Below, one piece after another: positions 22,201-30,245 of a stretch of DNA of 34,979 bases. A program made the translations under genes and the position numbers. Numbering within the stretch: position 1 is the stretch's first letter; each line of letters starts with the position of its first letter. Under the pieces are notes generated by a model. The model worked only from the letters and a program-made list of their open reading frames with translations. It was not told where the DNA came from and made no database searches. The stretch lies in IMG/VR virus record IMGVR_UViG_3300021959_000171, positions 1 to 34,979 of that record; one strand, 5' to 3'. This DNA is from a virus.

Positions 22201-25200
22201 GTATTTTTGCGACTCAAATTGCCTTTTCTGCTTTAAGCGGTGCTACTTCTGAAGTGCAAGAAGGATTTGGAAGATTTGTAAATAGATTTGCTAGTTTTGG
22301 CAGCTCTCTTACAACTGCAGCTTTCGCAGGTAGTGCTATAAATGATTTTGGAAACTCGATAGGAGGCAAAACAGGTGGTATCATAAGTAAATTAGGCCTT
22401 TTCGGAGCAGCGCTTGGAGGTATTACCGCTGCTGTCAAATTTGGGTCAAGCGTTTACGAGGATATGTCGGGTATAACTGATAATACCAAGACAGGAATAG
22501 CTGCGTTAGGTGATGCTTCAGCGTCAGCAGCTAGGAAACTTCAGAGCTTAAGTCAAATAGAACAAAAACAACTGACAGACGAGGCTAATAGGTTAGTGGG
22601 TAGTACCAAAGGTGCTAAAGTTATGGCAGATTTAATATCTAAAATACAAAGCCCAGGCGCGATGGTTGAAAAACAGTTTCTTGAGGGTGATTATGCTCCT
22701 TACGGTGGAGGAAGGCGAAGGAGAGTCACTAGAAACGTTCTTGAGAAACAAAATCTTTCTTTTGAAGGCTCTCAGACAAAGGATATATTATCAGGAGCTA
22801 TCGCTGAAGCGAGAGCTGGTGGAAGAACTATCGAGTCGATAGAAGAAGAACTTGCTCGTTTAGGAATGAGGCAAAAAGGAGGGGAGGATATAAAAGAAGG
22901 AGAAGAAGGCTTTAGATTCAGAATAGATTCTGAAGAGTTGGCATTATTCGCTGAATTTTTAAAAGAAACCAATGGTTTATTGCCGAAATTAAGAACTCAA
23001 TTAAAAGATGTAGACTTAACATTTGGATTGGGTCCAAATTTACAAGGGCCACCAGACCAAAGAAAAATGGATGAATTTGTAAAAAACAAAGCTAAAAAAC
23101 TTAATATAGACGAAGATGCAGCTAGGGCTGTTATATTAGAAGAACAAGCATTACAAATCAAAGAGGGTGCATTAAAGGTAACAAAACAAGAGGAGACGCT
23201 AGAAAGAGCAATAGCTTCTATTGCAAAAGAAAAAATAAAAGATGCTGTAGAAAGAGTAAAAGCTGAAACTGGGGTCTTGGACGCTATAGATACTCAAATC
23301 TTAGCTGCTGAAACTAGAGGTGATTTGACAAAAACTGAATTAAATTCTCTTAGAGAACAAAGAGTAGAGATAGATGCAAACTTAAAGAATAGGAACGCTA
23401 CTGTTAATGCTGTTGGTCAAATAGTTGATAAGAGTAGAGAATTAACTTTTATAGAAGGAATTAGCAACGGATTACAGGAAAAGTTAAATCAGATAGTCCA
23501 ATCAGGAACAGCCACAGAAGAAGACAGAGTTAAAGTCCTTGAGATGGCTAATAAACTTTTAGAAGAAAATGATGAATCAGTGAAAGCGGCTCTGGTTCCA
23601 ATTATTAATGCACTTGATCGAGAAAAAGATAGGGTAGATGCAGCAAAAAAACTACTGGATGTAAATAGAGATATCACTTTTGAAATCACGCAGCAAAAAG
23701 CGGCTATGGATGCCGCCCTTATTAGGTCAGGGACTGCTGATGAAAATGCTAGCGTTAGCAGGGAGATTTTATTGTCTAAAAAAATAGCAAGAGGACAATT
23801 AGCTATAGCTCAAGGGTCTAATGACCCTTTAAATATAAATGAAACTAGAGGGAGAGCTGTTTCAAATGCTATTTCAGAAAGAGGTATTGCTTCTCTAGAG
23901 AATGAGAGAGATACCATTACAAGAGAAAGAAATCAAAGAGAACAATTCAGAAGTCTTTTGGAAAATCCTATAATAAAAGGACAAATGTCTAAATTAGGAG
24001 ATTCTGACGTTAATGAAATCATGGAATCAATAAACGGATTGAAAGGAGGCGATATAATTGCCGAATTCAAAAAATTGTCTAAAAATTTAGCTGAATTTGG
24101 TGAAAGGAAGGGGGACAAAACATTCAATCTGTTAGCTGCAGAAGTAGAAAAAACTACATCACAACTTATTAATAATAACAGTATAGCCAAACAAGCTGCT
24201 GACGCTAATCTAGAATTAGCGGATGCTGCGATAAAAGCTGCTGGCAAACTTGGGGATTTAAGCTTTGATCAACTTGTGGGAGATATGGTCACTAACCTGA
24301 CATCTCCCCAAAATATTGCTCAAGCAAGAATAGACGCTTTAACCTCTACTGATCCTACAGCTAGAGCTAAATTTAACATATCAGAAGGAAATAGAGCTGC
24401 GAAGGCAACGGCTTTAGGTAAAAAAACCGATCAGGGGTTAATGGAATTTGCTGATATCGTAAGAGAAGAAGAATTTTCAGCTCAGTTAATAGATGCATCA
24501 GCTCAGTTTGCTCAGAATATAGGAAATGCAATGACTCAAGCTATTGCTAATGGTGAGAATCTTAAAGATTTACTTTTAGGTGCAGCTTCGGGCTTCTTCA
24601 ATACTCTATCTCAAGCTTTTATGCAGAAAGCTGTAAATAATATAGTATCTGGATTCAATGCTGGAGGAAAAGTAAGAGGTGGTTCTGGTAATCGAGATGA
24701 CGTGCCAGCGTTACTGACTGGCGGAGAATTCGTAATGAAGAAGAGTTCTGTTAATAAATACGGATCTTCTTTCATGGCGGCTTTGAATTCAGGTGCTGTT
24801 CCTACAATGCAAAGAGGAGGGTTATTCACCCCAGGAACCTACGGACAAGGGGCAATGAAAGGTAAAGATAATTTACTAGATTTTGCCACTCAAGGTTTTA
24901 CTACTGGTAACTTTGATAAAACAAGAGGAGGTTCAGGATTTGCTTCTGTAAACTTAGCTCCTCAAAGTGCAGCACTAACTATGTTTGGGCGGAGGAATAG
25001 CCCAGCATTCCAGAGGGAGCAAGCTTCTAAGGAGGCAGCGTTTGGTTTGTTCACTCAGCAAGCTAATAAAGAGGCAGAACTTAAAGAGCGAAATGCTATG
25101 GCAAAAAAAGGTCTGCTAGCATCTTTAGGTTCAGCTTTATTCTCTTTTGGATTTAACAGCCTTACTGATCTATTCTCCAAGAAAGCTACAGGCGGTTCTA

Positions 25201-25553
25201 TACCTTATACTTCTGGAGTAGACACAGTGCCAACAATGTTGTCTGGCGGTGAGTTCGTCATGAACGCTGCTGCGACCCAGAGAATTGGTAGAGGTAATTT
25301 AAACGCTCTTAACTCAGGGGGTGGTGGAGGATCTGGAGACGTAGTAGGTAAACTTGATGAACTTATTTCTGTTTCTGATAACTCTGGAGAAACCATAATT
25401 AATATCACCGTCAACTCTGATGGGTCATCCAACTCTCAAGGTAACGGAGACGATCAACAGAATTCATTGGCGACTAAGATAAAAGATGTGGTTAGACAAG
25501 TAATAGATGACGAGAAAAGACTAGGAGGATCACTAAGACAAGCTAGAGCATAA
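19245..25553 (+). CDS. tape measure protein with IPNF repeats and an embedded nuclease-like domain
   Basis: At 2102 residues this is by far the longest gene and has tape-measure layout. Residues about 40-400 match the conserved N-terminal region of phage tape measures (KSLASINSILGTSD, DVAKNTEQSFDTVANAALEL, ARGGAVIGNSFKTIFTRIQS). Hydrophobic segments lie near 427-445 and 1043-1068. Residues about 1080-1790 are long charged helices. The C-terminus has two copies of a motif common in tape measures: VPALLTGGEFVM at 1820 and VPTMLSGGEFVM at 1995. Unusual is residues 543-925: six I/V-P-N-F/Y motifs at 548, 580, 602, 638, 865 and 919, with a PD-(D/E)XK-like domain between the fourth and fifth (E743, D764, E790, K792). 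Tape measures set tail length, and this one would suggest a tail of roughly 300 nm if fully helical, though the inserted domain lowers that. It ends in TAATG, overlapping the next start. Confidence 0.9.
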   Translation: MPIKIPVVQTGLEASIQAAAQKAGKSLKINMGSGAKSIEGLSQPLGRITGKADQFTKSMEAANARVLAFGASVGVLSAVTRGFQNLVVTTIEVEKSLASINSILGTSDKQLKDFGKTIFDVAKNTEQSFDTVANAALELSRQGLSAEEVQKRLSDSLILTRLSGLGASEAVAGLTAAINSFNKEGLSSAEVLNKLSAAAVSAAVSERDLIEGIKRSGSVAVQAGVSFDELIGVITAVQKTTARGGAVIGNSFKTIFTRIQSIEKLETMQNLGVQVTDASGQVLGATKLIQNLAKVLGDLPDAKKLQIAEGLVGKFQIAPFLAILEDYNKETSTAIEVTKTASSAFNEAYSRNIALNDTLSASINKATVNLKELANTLGEIGVTDSLKNLLGFFNSLVGDIKEVLDGEGVGGDMARGIVKGISSVISGPGLAIFGAIILKLTADLARFGVGSLKTFFGLNKAAQQQATLQGQIASTLLGNEGIQKAILNIENQQISAEQKKVLQTKFFTTALNEQLSVMTKMQSIATRVAPGVMRGTRGGRGRAAGGFIPNYNAVAGYGSERSDISKGVGGAPSSARPVTIPNFNFGGGQKGTMVANSSEYIVPNFAGGDGSAIFNQNMVSSMGLPAGARKIGAAGGYIPNFAKTDPKSKFIDFAAMIVPQKRGRTTAKGKFGANTFEFPVYGIDAAGEKAREEKELKNRIGKYAISLSKSEAKSMTGGKPTSGKINKLGNQGAIGSLAGAVFETALSALLKSPDFDFGETGTFDYVGRKAVDNISQISPSLKGSKVNYLEAKIGSNYKSNNSMAKKIVAFFGNNPTGKKVTSPALQQLTAGANKAQGGLSGASSVKSSLGLSTRGRTPTSAAGYIPNFAGGLGDAIARESAAGLPINQIRINQDSSLKNAGNPMGLAITNTRDEPTGAIPNFADGMKIGGSGFAASGVGPRTPDPPKLAGSLSNLTKSVNQSTKSIKATTQANNNNVKGQRDMLGGIFATQIAFSALSGATSEVQEGFGRFVNRFASFGSSLTTAAFAGSAINDFGNSIGGKTGGIISKLGLFGAALGGITAAVKFGSSVYEDMSGITDNTKTGIAALGDASASAARKLQSLSQIEQKQLTDEANRLVGSTKGAKVMADLISKIQSPGAMVEKQFLEGDYAPYGGGRRRRVTRNVLEKQNLSFEGSQTKDILSGAIAEARAGGRTIESIEEELARLGMRQKGGEDIKEGEEGFRFRIDSEELALFAEFLKETNGLLPKLRTQLKDVDLTFGLGPNLQGPPDQRKMDEFVKNKAKKLNIDEDAARAVILEEQALQIKEGALKVTKQEETLERAIASIAKEKIKDAVERVKAETGVLDAIDTQILAAETRGDLTKTELNSLREQRVEIDANLKNRNATVNAVGQIVDKSRELTFIEGISNGLQEKLNQIVQSGTATEEDRVKVLEMANKLLEENDESVKAALVPIINALDREKDRVDAAKKLLDVNRDITFEITQQKAAMDAALIRSGTADENASVSREILLSKKIARGQLAIAQGSNDPLNINETRGRAVSNAISERGIASLENERDTITRERNQREQFRSLLENPIIKGQMSKLGDSDVNEIMESINGLKGGDIIAEFKKLSKNLAEFGERKGDKTFNLLAAEVEKTTSQLINNNSIAKQAADANLELADAAIKAAGKLGDLSFDQLVGDMVTNLTSPQNIAQARIDALTSTDPTARAKFNISEGNRAAKATALGKKTDQGLMEFADIVREEEFSAQLIDASAQFAQNIGNAMTQAIANGENLKDLLLGAASGFFNTLSQAFMQKAVNNIVSGFNAGGKVRGGSGNRDDVPALLTGGEFVMKKSSVNKYGSSFMAALNSGAVPTMQRGGLFTPGTYGQGAMKGKDNLLDFATQGFTTGNFDKTRGGSGFASVNLAPQSAALTMFGRRNSPAFQREQASKEAAFGLFTQQANKEAELKERNAMAKKGLLASLGSALFSFGFNSLTDLFSKKATGGSIPYTSGVDTVPTMLSGGEFVMNAAATQRIGRGNLNALNSGGGGGSGDVVGKLDELISVSDNSGETIINITVNSDGSSNSQGNGDDQQNSLATKIKDVVRQVIDDEKRLGGSLRQARA
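21424..21680 (+). other. putative PD-(D/E)XK nuclease-like domain inside the tape measure
   Basis: Residues about 727-812 read as an alpha-beta-beta-beta unit with the spacing of a restriction-endonuclease-like core. A helix, SLAGAVFETALSALLK, carries E743. A strand, GTFDYVGR, carries D764. A second strand, KVNYLEAKIGS, carries E790-A-K792, the E-x-K signature. A Lys/Ser/Asn-rich helix follows. Flanking sequence is Gly/Ala-rich linker with IPNF motifs, so the unit looks like a discrete cargo domain. This is motif reading by eye. A fold comparison would be needed to confirm it. Confidence 0.5.
21460..21480. repeat. perfect 9-bp inverted repeat inside the tape-measure gene
   Basis: GTGCGGTTT, a TCG centre, and AAACCGCAC form a perfect GC-rich hairpin. 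It encodes part of the helix that carries E743. No T-run follows on either strand, so it is not a terminator. It is unusually stable for this AT-rich genome, but may be chance. Confidence 0.5.
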
Positions 25554-26362
25554 TGTACGGAACAACACTAAATTACGATTGCCACTTCTTTATAGCAGGG
25601 GCAGATGGAAGCCCTAGCGCAAGAGAGCTTTCGGGAGTGCAGAGTCTCGATATGGGCTATTCTAACAGTAGTAATATTGCGAAGCCTTTGGGTTCAGTAC
25701 GTGGTGTAACTACAGTAGGAGGAGCTACAAGTCAAACGGTTTCTTTTTCGAGGAATCTCATATATGAAGACCCTATCCTAGATTTCACGGGAGAATCTGA
25801 GGCTATGAAGGGCAGTTTTAATTATAAAAATAATACTTCTTATGGATTTAATAGTGGGTATTTAACTTCTTATTCTGTTAACTGCGCTGTCGGCTCTATA
25901 CCTAAAGTTAATACATCTTTTGTTGTTTACGATGAAATGAAGAGTGGCATTAATGCTACTGGCTCAGTTCCTACTCCTATTTATATTCCAAGCCAAGGAT
26001 CTATAAGTGCTACTTGTGATAATAGTACTAGTAATAGGATTATTGGATTTGATTATTCTTTGACGATGAATAAAATACCTTATTACACTATAGGTTCTGA
26101 AACCCCAGTGGAAGTGAAGCATGTAAATCCTATTGAATATTCCGCTTCGGTACAAATGGAAGTTGACGACACTTTCCTGAAGAGTGGCTTAAATTTCTTA
26201 GATGCGCGAGAAGATAAAACTGTCAGTTTTTTATTATCATCTAAAGAGGGAGATGGAATTCAACAACTATCAATACCTAACGCATCTCTTGTTTCTGAAC
26301 AATTAAGTAGTAGTTCAGATGGATCTGTGAGATTAACCCTTAACTATATTGGACACTCATGA
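25553..26362 (+). CDS. tail-tube-like protein (paralogue 3 of 4)
   Basis: This 269-residue protein starts inside the tape-measure stop (TAATG) and ends overlapping the next ATG (ATGA), so it is coupled on both sides. It shares the family pattern: GVQSLDMGYSNSSNIAKPLG at the N-terminus, GYLTSYSVNCAVGSIPKVNT in the middle and MNKIPYYTIGSETPVEVKHV towards the end. It is shorter than the copies at 14036 and 27317 but similar to the one at 256. A place directly after the tape measure is typical of distal tail proteins, so this copy may be a distal or tip form of the tube fold. Role inferred from homology within the window and position. Confidence 0.6.
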   Translation: MYGTTLNYDCHFFIAGADGSPSARELSGVQSLDMGYSNSSNIAKPLGSVRGVTTVGGATSQTVSFSRNLIYEDPILDFTGESEAMKGSFNYKNNTSYGFNSGYLTSYSVNCAVGSIPKVNTSFVVYDEMKSGINATGSVPTPIYIPSQGSISATCDNSTSNRIIGFDYSLTMNKIPYYTIGSETPVEVKHVNPIEYSASVQMEVDDTFLKSGLNFLDAREDKTVSFLLSSKEGDGIQQLSIPNASLVSEQLSSSSDGSVRLTLNYIGHS

Positions 26363-27315
26363 GTGAAGACTTATTTTACAACAGAGATCGCAACATAAGC
26401 GGTATAGCTGCACCTTCAGAACTCGCGGGTCTTTATCTTACACCAGTTTATGGATCTACTGTAGAGTTCGAAGCTAAGAATCATAGTTATGTCACTGATG
26501 ATTTTTATTATAATTTAATACCTCTTTCTGTCGATAGTTTAGTGGCGAGGTTTTCCTTAAAGTATCAAGTCAATGAGACTAATGCTAGAAAGCTAGCTAA
26601 CTTTTTCGAAGCTCAATCTGGGTATCTACCTATAGAATTTAAACCCGACAACTTGGGTATTTACAAAACTGTTTCGGGGTTCTGCGATAATTATGCTATT
26701 AATTTTATTAATAATCAACACTTCGAAGTAGCAACTAGTTTAACGGTTGATCATGCCCCTACTTTATTGAAGTGGTCTGGTATGGGCTGCTTCCCGAACT
26801 TAGCATTTGATGATTATAATTATTCTGAGTCTTATGAAGAATACGATATCGTTTATACAGGTGTGAACCAAAACAAGTTGGATAACTTTTATTACTGCAC
26901 AGGAGATCATACATCTACGCAATCTAACTCTCCAACAGGAGCTACCTCAATGTGGACGCAAGATTTCTTTTTTGAGCCTGATATAGGCACTCAAAACAAT
27001 GTTGAAATTAAAGCTGACAAACTAGAATACAAAAACTCTTTCACTCAGAGATTAAAGACTAACGATAATATCGCTACATTCGATATGAATTATAGTTTTA
27101 ATAATATCTCTGACAAACAATTAAAAACAATGCTCCACTTCTTAGAGAATAAAGGTGGTTACCGTAGATTTAAACATCAAATCCCTTCTGTTTATAACAG
27201 GCCGAAAGTCTATTATAGCCCTAAGTGGACTCATACGTGGAACTATGTTAATTCTAATACGTTAAGTGTAGAACTAAAAGAAGACCCTATGGGTGTAATT
27301 CCAACAGGAACTTAA
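26359..27315 (+). CDS. minor tail protein with an internal duplication
   Basis: This 318-residue protein lies between two tail-tube-like paralogues. Two halves resemble each other. Residues from about 60 read ARFSLKYQVNETNARKLANF followed by FEAQSGYLPIEFK; residues from about 238 read ATFDMNYSFNNISDKQLKTM followed by LHFLENKGGYRRFKHQ. Each ends in a strand-rich stretch, FEVATSLTVDHAP and LSVELKEDP. The style (strand, helix, GGYxxF, strand) is like the lambda gpM group of minor tail proteins, which sit at the tail tip. An Asn/Ser/Tyr-rich linker separates the halves. Translation is coupled to the gene before by an ATGA overlap. The next gene follows after one base. Confidence 0.6.
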   Translation: MSEDLFYNRDRNISGIAAPSELAGLYLTPVYGSTVEFEAKNHSYVTDDFYYNLIPLSVDSLVARFSLKYQVNETNARKLANFFEAQSGYLPIEFKPDNLGIYKTVSGFCDNYAINFINNQHFEVATSLTVDHAPTLLKWSGMGCFPNLAFDDYNYSESYEEYDIVYTGVNQNKLDNFYYCTGDHTSTQSNSPTGATSMWTQDFFFEPDIGTQNNVEIKADKLEYKNSFTQRLKTNDNIATFDMNYSFNNISDKQLKTMLHFLENKGGYRRFKHQIPSVYNRPKVYYSPKWTHTWNYVNSNTLSVELKEDPMGVIPTGT

Positions 27316-27316
27316 T

Positions 27317-28414
27317 ATGTCTAGAAATATAATAAGAAGTAATAACGCAATTGTAGCGGCTCAAAATTCTACTACGGCTTTTTCTACTTCTAATAAAAGT
27401 TTAAAGTATCATAAGTTAGCTCAAACTTTTGATTATTCTATTGGGTATTCTAGGCAGAAATCCAAACAAATAGGTTCTCAAGATCTATCTACTGACGATA
27501 TATATAATCAGCCAGATGTATCTTTAAATATTAGTTATATACCTGAACCTAATTTCTCTAATGAAGTACAAGGTAGATTTTTGAACTCTACTCCAGAAGA
27601 TGAATTTAAGAATATGTTCGATTCTAGTGACACAGAAGATTCTACTAACTTTTATATCTTAGTGTCTGAAAATCAAGAAGATTCTTTTGTGGACTCGATT
27701 CCTTTTGATACTTCAGCGAATCTTGATGGGGATGATTCTATTGCTTTCGGTAATTGTTTCCCAGAGTCTTATAATTTAAGCTATGCTGTAGGCACTCTAC
27801 CAATAGTAAACACTTCTTATATATGCTCTAATGTAGTATTCGACCATTTGACAGGAACTTCTATGGAAATGCCTTCTATAAATTTGACAGGTGGTAATAA
27901 TGATAATGTGGGTAGATGTCTATTTGGTTTTGTTAGAGATTTGTCTACAGCCGATCTAGAAAAATCTCCACCTATAGTTAATCCTACAAATGCTGGGAGT
28001 GATGTTACGTTACAAAATTTACAGGTTGGAGGTCAGAAAATATCTGGGAAACATTTAGTGCAATCTGTAAATATGAGCGTATCTATACCAAGAGTATCAG
28101 CTTATGGATTAGGGAATGATTACGCATTTGGCAGGAAGAGGCAATTCCCAGCAAATGGTTCATTTGCTGTTTCTTCTCAAGTCTCTGGATTTGAGAGCGG
28201 AGCCATGACTGGTGTTTTAGATTCAGACCAGTTATACCAGTTCGATCTTACTCTAGAAGCTAGTGGCAAAACAATGATATACAGAATAGAGGACGCTAAA
28301 TTAGCATCTTACAATTACTCAATGGACATAAATGGGCGAATGAATTTTGATGCAAGTTACACTTTCGAAGTAACTCAAGAAAGAGGTTTAAAATTAAGTG
28401 GGACTGCTTACTAA
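27317..28414 (+). CDS. tail-tube-like protein (paralogue 4 of 4)
   Basis: This 365-residue protein closes the plus-strand tail module. It carries the family segments AQTFDYSIGYSRQKSKQIGS, QPDVSLNISYIPEPNFSNEV, GNCFPESYNLSYAVGTLPIV and SVSIPRVSAYGLGNDYAFGR, and is closest in length and layout to the protein at 14036-15187 (383 residues). The N-terminal 40 residues are Ser/Asn-rich. Its stop overlaps the stop region of the convergent FmdB-like gene by four bases, and no terminator is visible. Its role is probably as a second tube-type or tail-tip protein, inferred from family and position. Confidence 0.6.
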   Translation: MSRNIIRSNNAIVAAQNSTTAFSTSNKSLKYHKLAQTFDYSIGYSRQKSKQIGSQDLSTDDIYNQPDVSLNISYIPEPNFSNEVQGRFLNSTPEDEFKNMFDSSDTEDSTNFYILVSENQEDSFVDSIPFDTSANLDGDDSIAFGNCFPESYNLSYAVGTLPIVNTSYICSNVVFDHLTGTSMEMPSINLTGGNNDNVGRCLFGFVRDLSTADLEKSPPIVNPTNAGSDVTLQNLQVGGQKISGKHLVQSVNMSVSIPRVSAYGLGNDYAFGRKRQFPANGSFAVSSQVSGFESGAMTGVLDSDQLYQFDLTLEASGKTMIYRIEDAKLASYNYSMDINGRMNFDASYTFEVTQERGLKLSGTAY

Positions 28415-28800
28415 TCGTAATCCACTTTAATTTGTTTACTCTCGTAACCCTTTTCTTTAATCCTATTTGGATGCTCTGTCCCATTACGCTCTTTAGCGTA
28501 ATTATTGTAGAATTTTTCTTTAACAGGATCTAAACCTCCAGCTTTCTCTGCCCTCTGTGCGCTGAGTTCTGCCGAGTAGTCCATCATGTTGCCCACAGTG
28601 CCTTTTTTATTATAAGTAGCATCGATGTATTGCTGCTTACTAAAAGGGTCTATACAGCTATCTATGGAAGCGTGAGGGACGGTCCAAACCCTCCCCCACT
28701 GTAAACCAAATTCGTCTATATATATATGTTCGTCATTCATCCCTTGAATTACCTCGCGGTGTTCATCTGTATCGGGATGTTTGTAAACATATATAGCCAT
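28411..28800 (-). CDS. FmdB-like small protein lacking zinc cysteines
   Basis: The 129-residue product begins MAIYVYKHPDTDEHREVIQG followed by MNDEH, which follows the FmdB/regulatory zinc-ribbon family pattern (MPxYEYxCxxCGxxFE-xxQxMxD). The two cysteine pairs are replaced: the first CxxC position reads HPDT. If the homology is right, zinc binding is lost. The rest (WGRVWTVPHASIDSCIDPFS, DYSAELSAQRAEKAGGLDPV, KEKFYNNYAKERNG) matches the helical C-terminal part seen in phage versions, as I remember them. The function in phages is unknown. It is the last gene of the minus-strand operon and its start adjoins the Hsp20 stop. Confidence 0.65.
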   Translation of the reverse strand: MAIYVYKHPDTDEHREVIQGMNDEHIYIDEFGLQWGRVWTVPHASIDSCIDPFSKQQYIDATYNKKGTVGNMMDYSAELSAQRAEKAGGLDPVKEKFYNNYAKERNGTEHPNRIKEKGYESKQIKVDYD

Positions 28801-29123
28801 TATTTTATATCTATTTTTTTAGCGCCTTTAACAGCTTTCTTAGGTAAGGTCAAATAAAGCATCCCATTCTTCAGAGAAGCTGAAATGTGTTCTTCAGATA
28901 CTAAATCATATAAATATAATTCATAGTTTCTAGATCTGTCTTCATTTTTAGCCGATACAGTTAGGACATTATCAATAACACTAAGAGTTACATCTTTTTT
29001 AGAAAAGCCAGCTAATTCAAATTCTGCAGAATAAACATCTCCAGAATCTTTAATTCTATCATAGGCTTTCTGTTTAGGGTAACTAGTAATGTCGTTAAGT
29101 AGGTTGTTAATTAATGTATTCAT
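28800..29123 (-). CDS. hsp20: small heat-shock protein (Hsp20/alpha-crystallin)
   Basis: The start is set at the ATG at 29123; a GTG six bases upstream is also in frame. The 107-residue protein is a compact alpha-crystallin domain. YSAEFELAGFSKKDVTLSVI and DNVLTVSAKNEDRSR match the conserved beta-strand core, and ISASLKNGMLYLTLPKKA contains the signature (A/S)xxxNGxLxLxLPK. The usual N-terminal arm is short and the C-terminal I-x-I anchor appears as KKIDIK. Such proteins hold unfolded proteins in an ATP-independent way and occur in many marine phages, where help with virion assembly is suspected. An AGTGTTA element lies 14 bases before the ATG. Confidence 0.88.
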   Translation of the reverse strand: MNTLINNLLNDITSYPKQKAYDRIKDSGDVYSAEFELAGFSKKDVTLSVIDNVLTVSAKNEDRSRNYELYLYDLVSEEHISASLKNGMLYLTLPKKAVKGAKKIDIK

Positions 29124-29135
29124 AATCACAATATA

Positions 29136-29144
29136 TATAACACT
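29136..29144 (-). promoter_or_regulatory. AGTGTTA leader element before hsp20
   Basis: On the minus strand AGTGTTATA lies 14 bases before the ATG at 29123. It is a one-base variant of the recurring AGTGTAA element and lies in the 33-base gap after the glycosyltransferase gene. Confidence 0.35.
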
Positions 29145-29156
29145 ACTTGTGCCAAA

Positions 29157-30245
29157 TCATTTTTCCTTGTAGATAAGGGATAAAATAGCTTCAGCCGTCT
29201 TCTTGTAAGTCATAGTGTCTCCTAATTTGACTCCCTCTGCGTTAATTTGTCCCACTTTAGTCTCAGCCTCTTCCATAGCTTTAATGACAGTTTCTTCATC
29301 CCAGTCATAGAAGTCTCCTTGATTATAATCGCCACCTTTCGTGAAAAACATCCCATCTGCACTAGGCACAGTTCTTCCTGTAGATTCTACTAGGATAGAA
29401 TTATCTTTTGTAGCCCAATCTTTATGAGAAGTTTCATTTAGGACTATACTCCATTTACCCAAACAAGTAGCATTGAATGCAGGTAAGTTCCAACCTTCTC
29501 CTCCAGACAAACCAGTGAGGTCGATATCTATAGCGTTAAGGAGTTCGTTTACTTCTGCATTCTTAGCGAGATGGGGAATAATGTTAAGATTGTTATAGTT
29601 CTCGCCTTTAGTAATCTCTTGCCAAACACCATGCATTTGTTCGGGTTTAAAGAATGGATTGTTGATGCAGCAAGACAATTGATACTTAGGATCATTACCG
29701 TATTTAGATAACCAAGTTTGGATAATCTTTTTTGTATGTTTCCTGTTTTCAAATTTGCCCATTAGTCCAAAATGAACGATATCTTTTAGATATTCCCTGT
29801 CAGTCCTTTTGAACTCCTCGTCAAAACCTAAAGGTATAAAATGGGTATTATCACAACCTTCCTCCTCAAACATATCTTTTGCATATGTAGAGGAAAAAAT
29901 TGTGGAGTCTTGAACCGCGCAAGTAGCCTTCTCGATTTTAGTAGGCTCACTACACTCATAGAAAGTAAACAGATGCTGATCTTTATTCTTTCTATTCTCA
30001 GATCCATTAAAATGCCAAAGCTTCAAAGATGGAATCTCCTTATCAACAAAACTCCATCTTTCGTTTACAGCATTCTGAATATATTCTTTTAAATCTTCAC
30101 TAACATCAAATGCATTAAGATCCACTTTACCCCCCGTTGGAAATAATCCCAACTCGACATCTAGCCTATGAAATTCCTTGATAATGTTATAAGAAACATT
30201 ACCGAAACTAAGGCTATTGAGAGGCGCTTCTAAAAGAAGTTTCAT
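29157..30245 (-). CDS. glycosyltransferase (GT-B type, family 4-like)
   Basis: This 362-residue protein shows the C-terminal half of a GT-B enzyme. HFGLMGKFENRKHTKKIIQT is the usual start of the donor-binding domain, and SGGEGWNLPAFNATCLGKWS is the E-x7-E-like nucleotide-sugar region (residues about 250-275). The N-terminal half begins MKLLLEAPLNSLSFGNVSYN, typical of the acceptor domain with its Gly-rich first loop. No membrane segments are seen. The enzyme would transfer a sugar from an activated donor. In phages the target may be phage DNA, virion proteins or the host surface. It follows SSB directly, with no gap, in the minus operon. Confidence 0.8.
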   Translation of the reverse strand: MKLLLEAPLNSLSFGNVSYNIIKEFHRLDVELGLFPTGGKVDLNAFDVSEDLKEYIQNAVNERWSFVDKEIPSLKLWHFNGSENRKNKDQHLFTFYECSEPTKIEKATCAVQDSTIFSSTYAKDMFEEEGCDNTHFIPLGFDEEFKRTDREYLKDIVHFGLMGKFENRKHTKKIIQTWLSKYGNDPKYQLSCCINNPFFKPEQMHGVWQEITKGENYNNLNIIPHLAKNAEVNELLNAIDIDLTGLSGGEGWNLPAFNATCLGKWSIVLNETSHKDWATKDNSILVESTGRTVPSADGMFFTKGGDYNQGDFYDWDEETVIKAMEEAETKVGQINAEGVKLGDTMTYKKTAEAILSLIYKEK

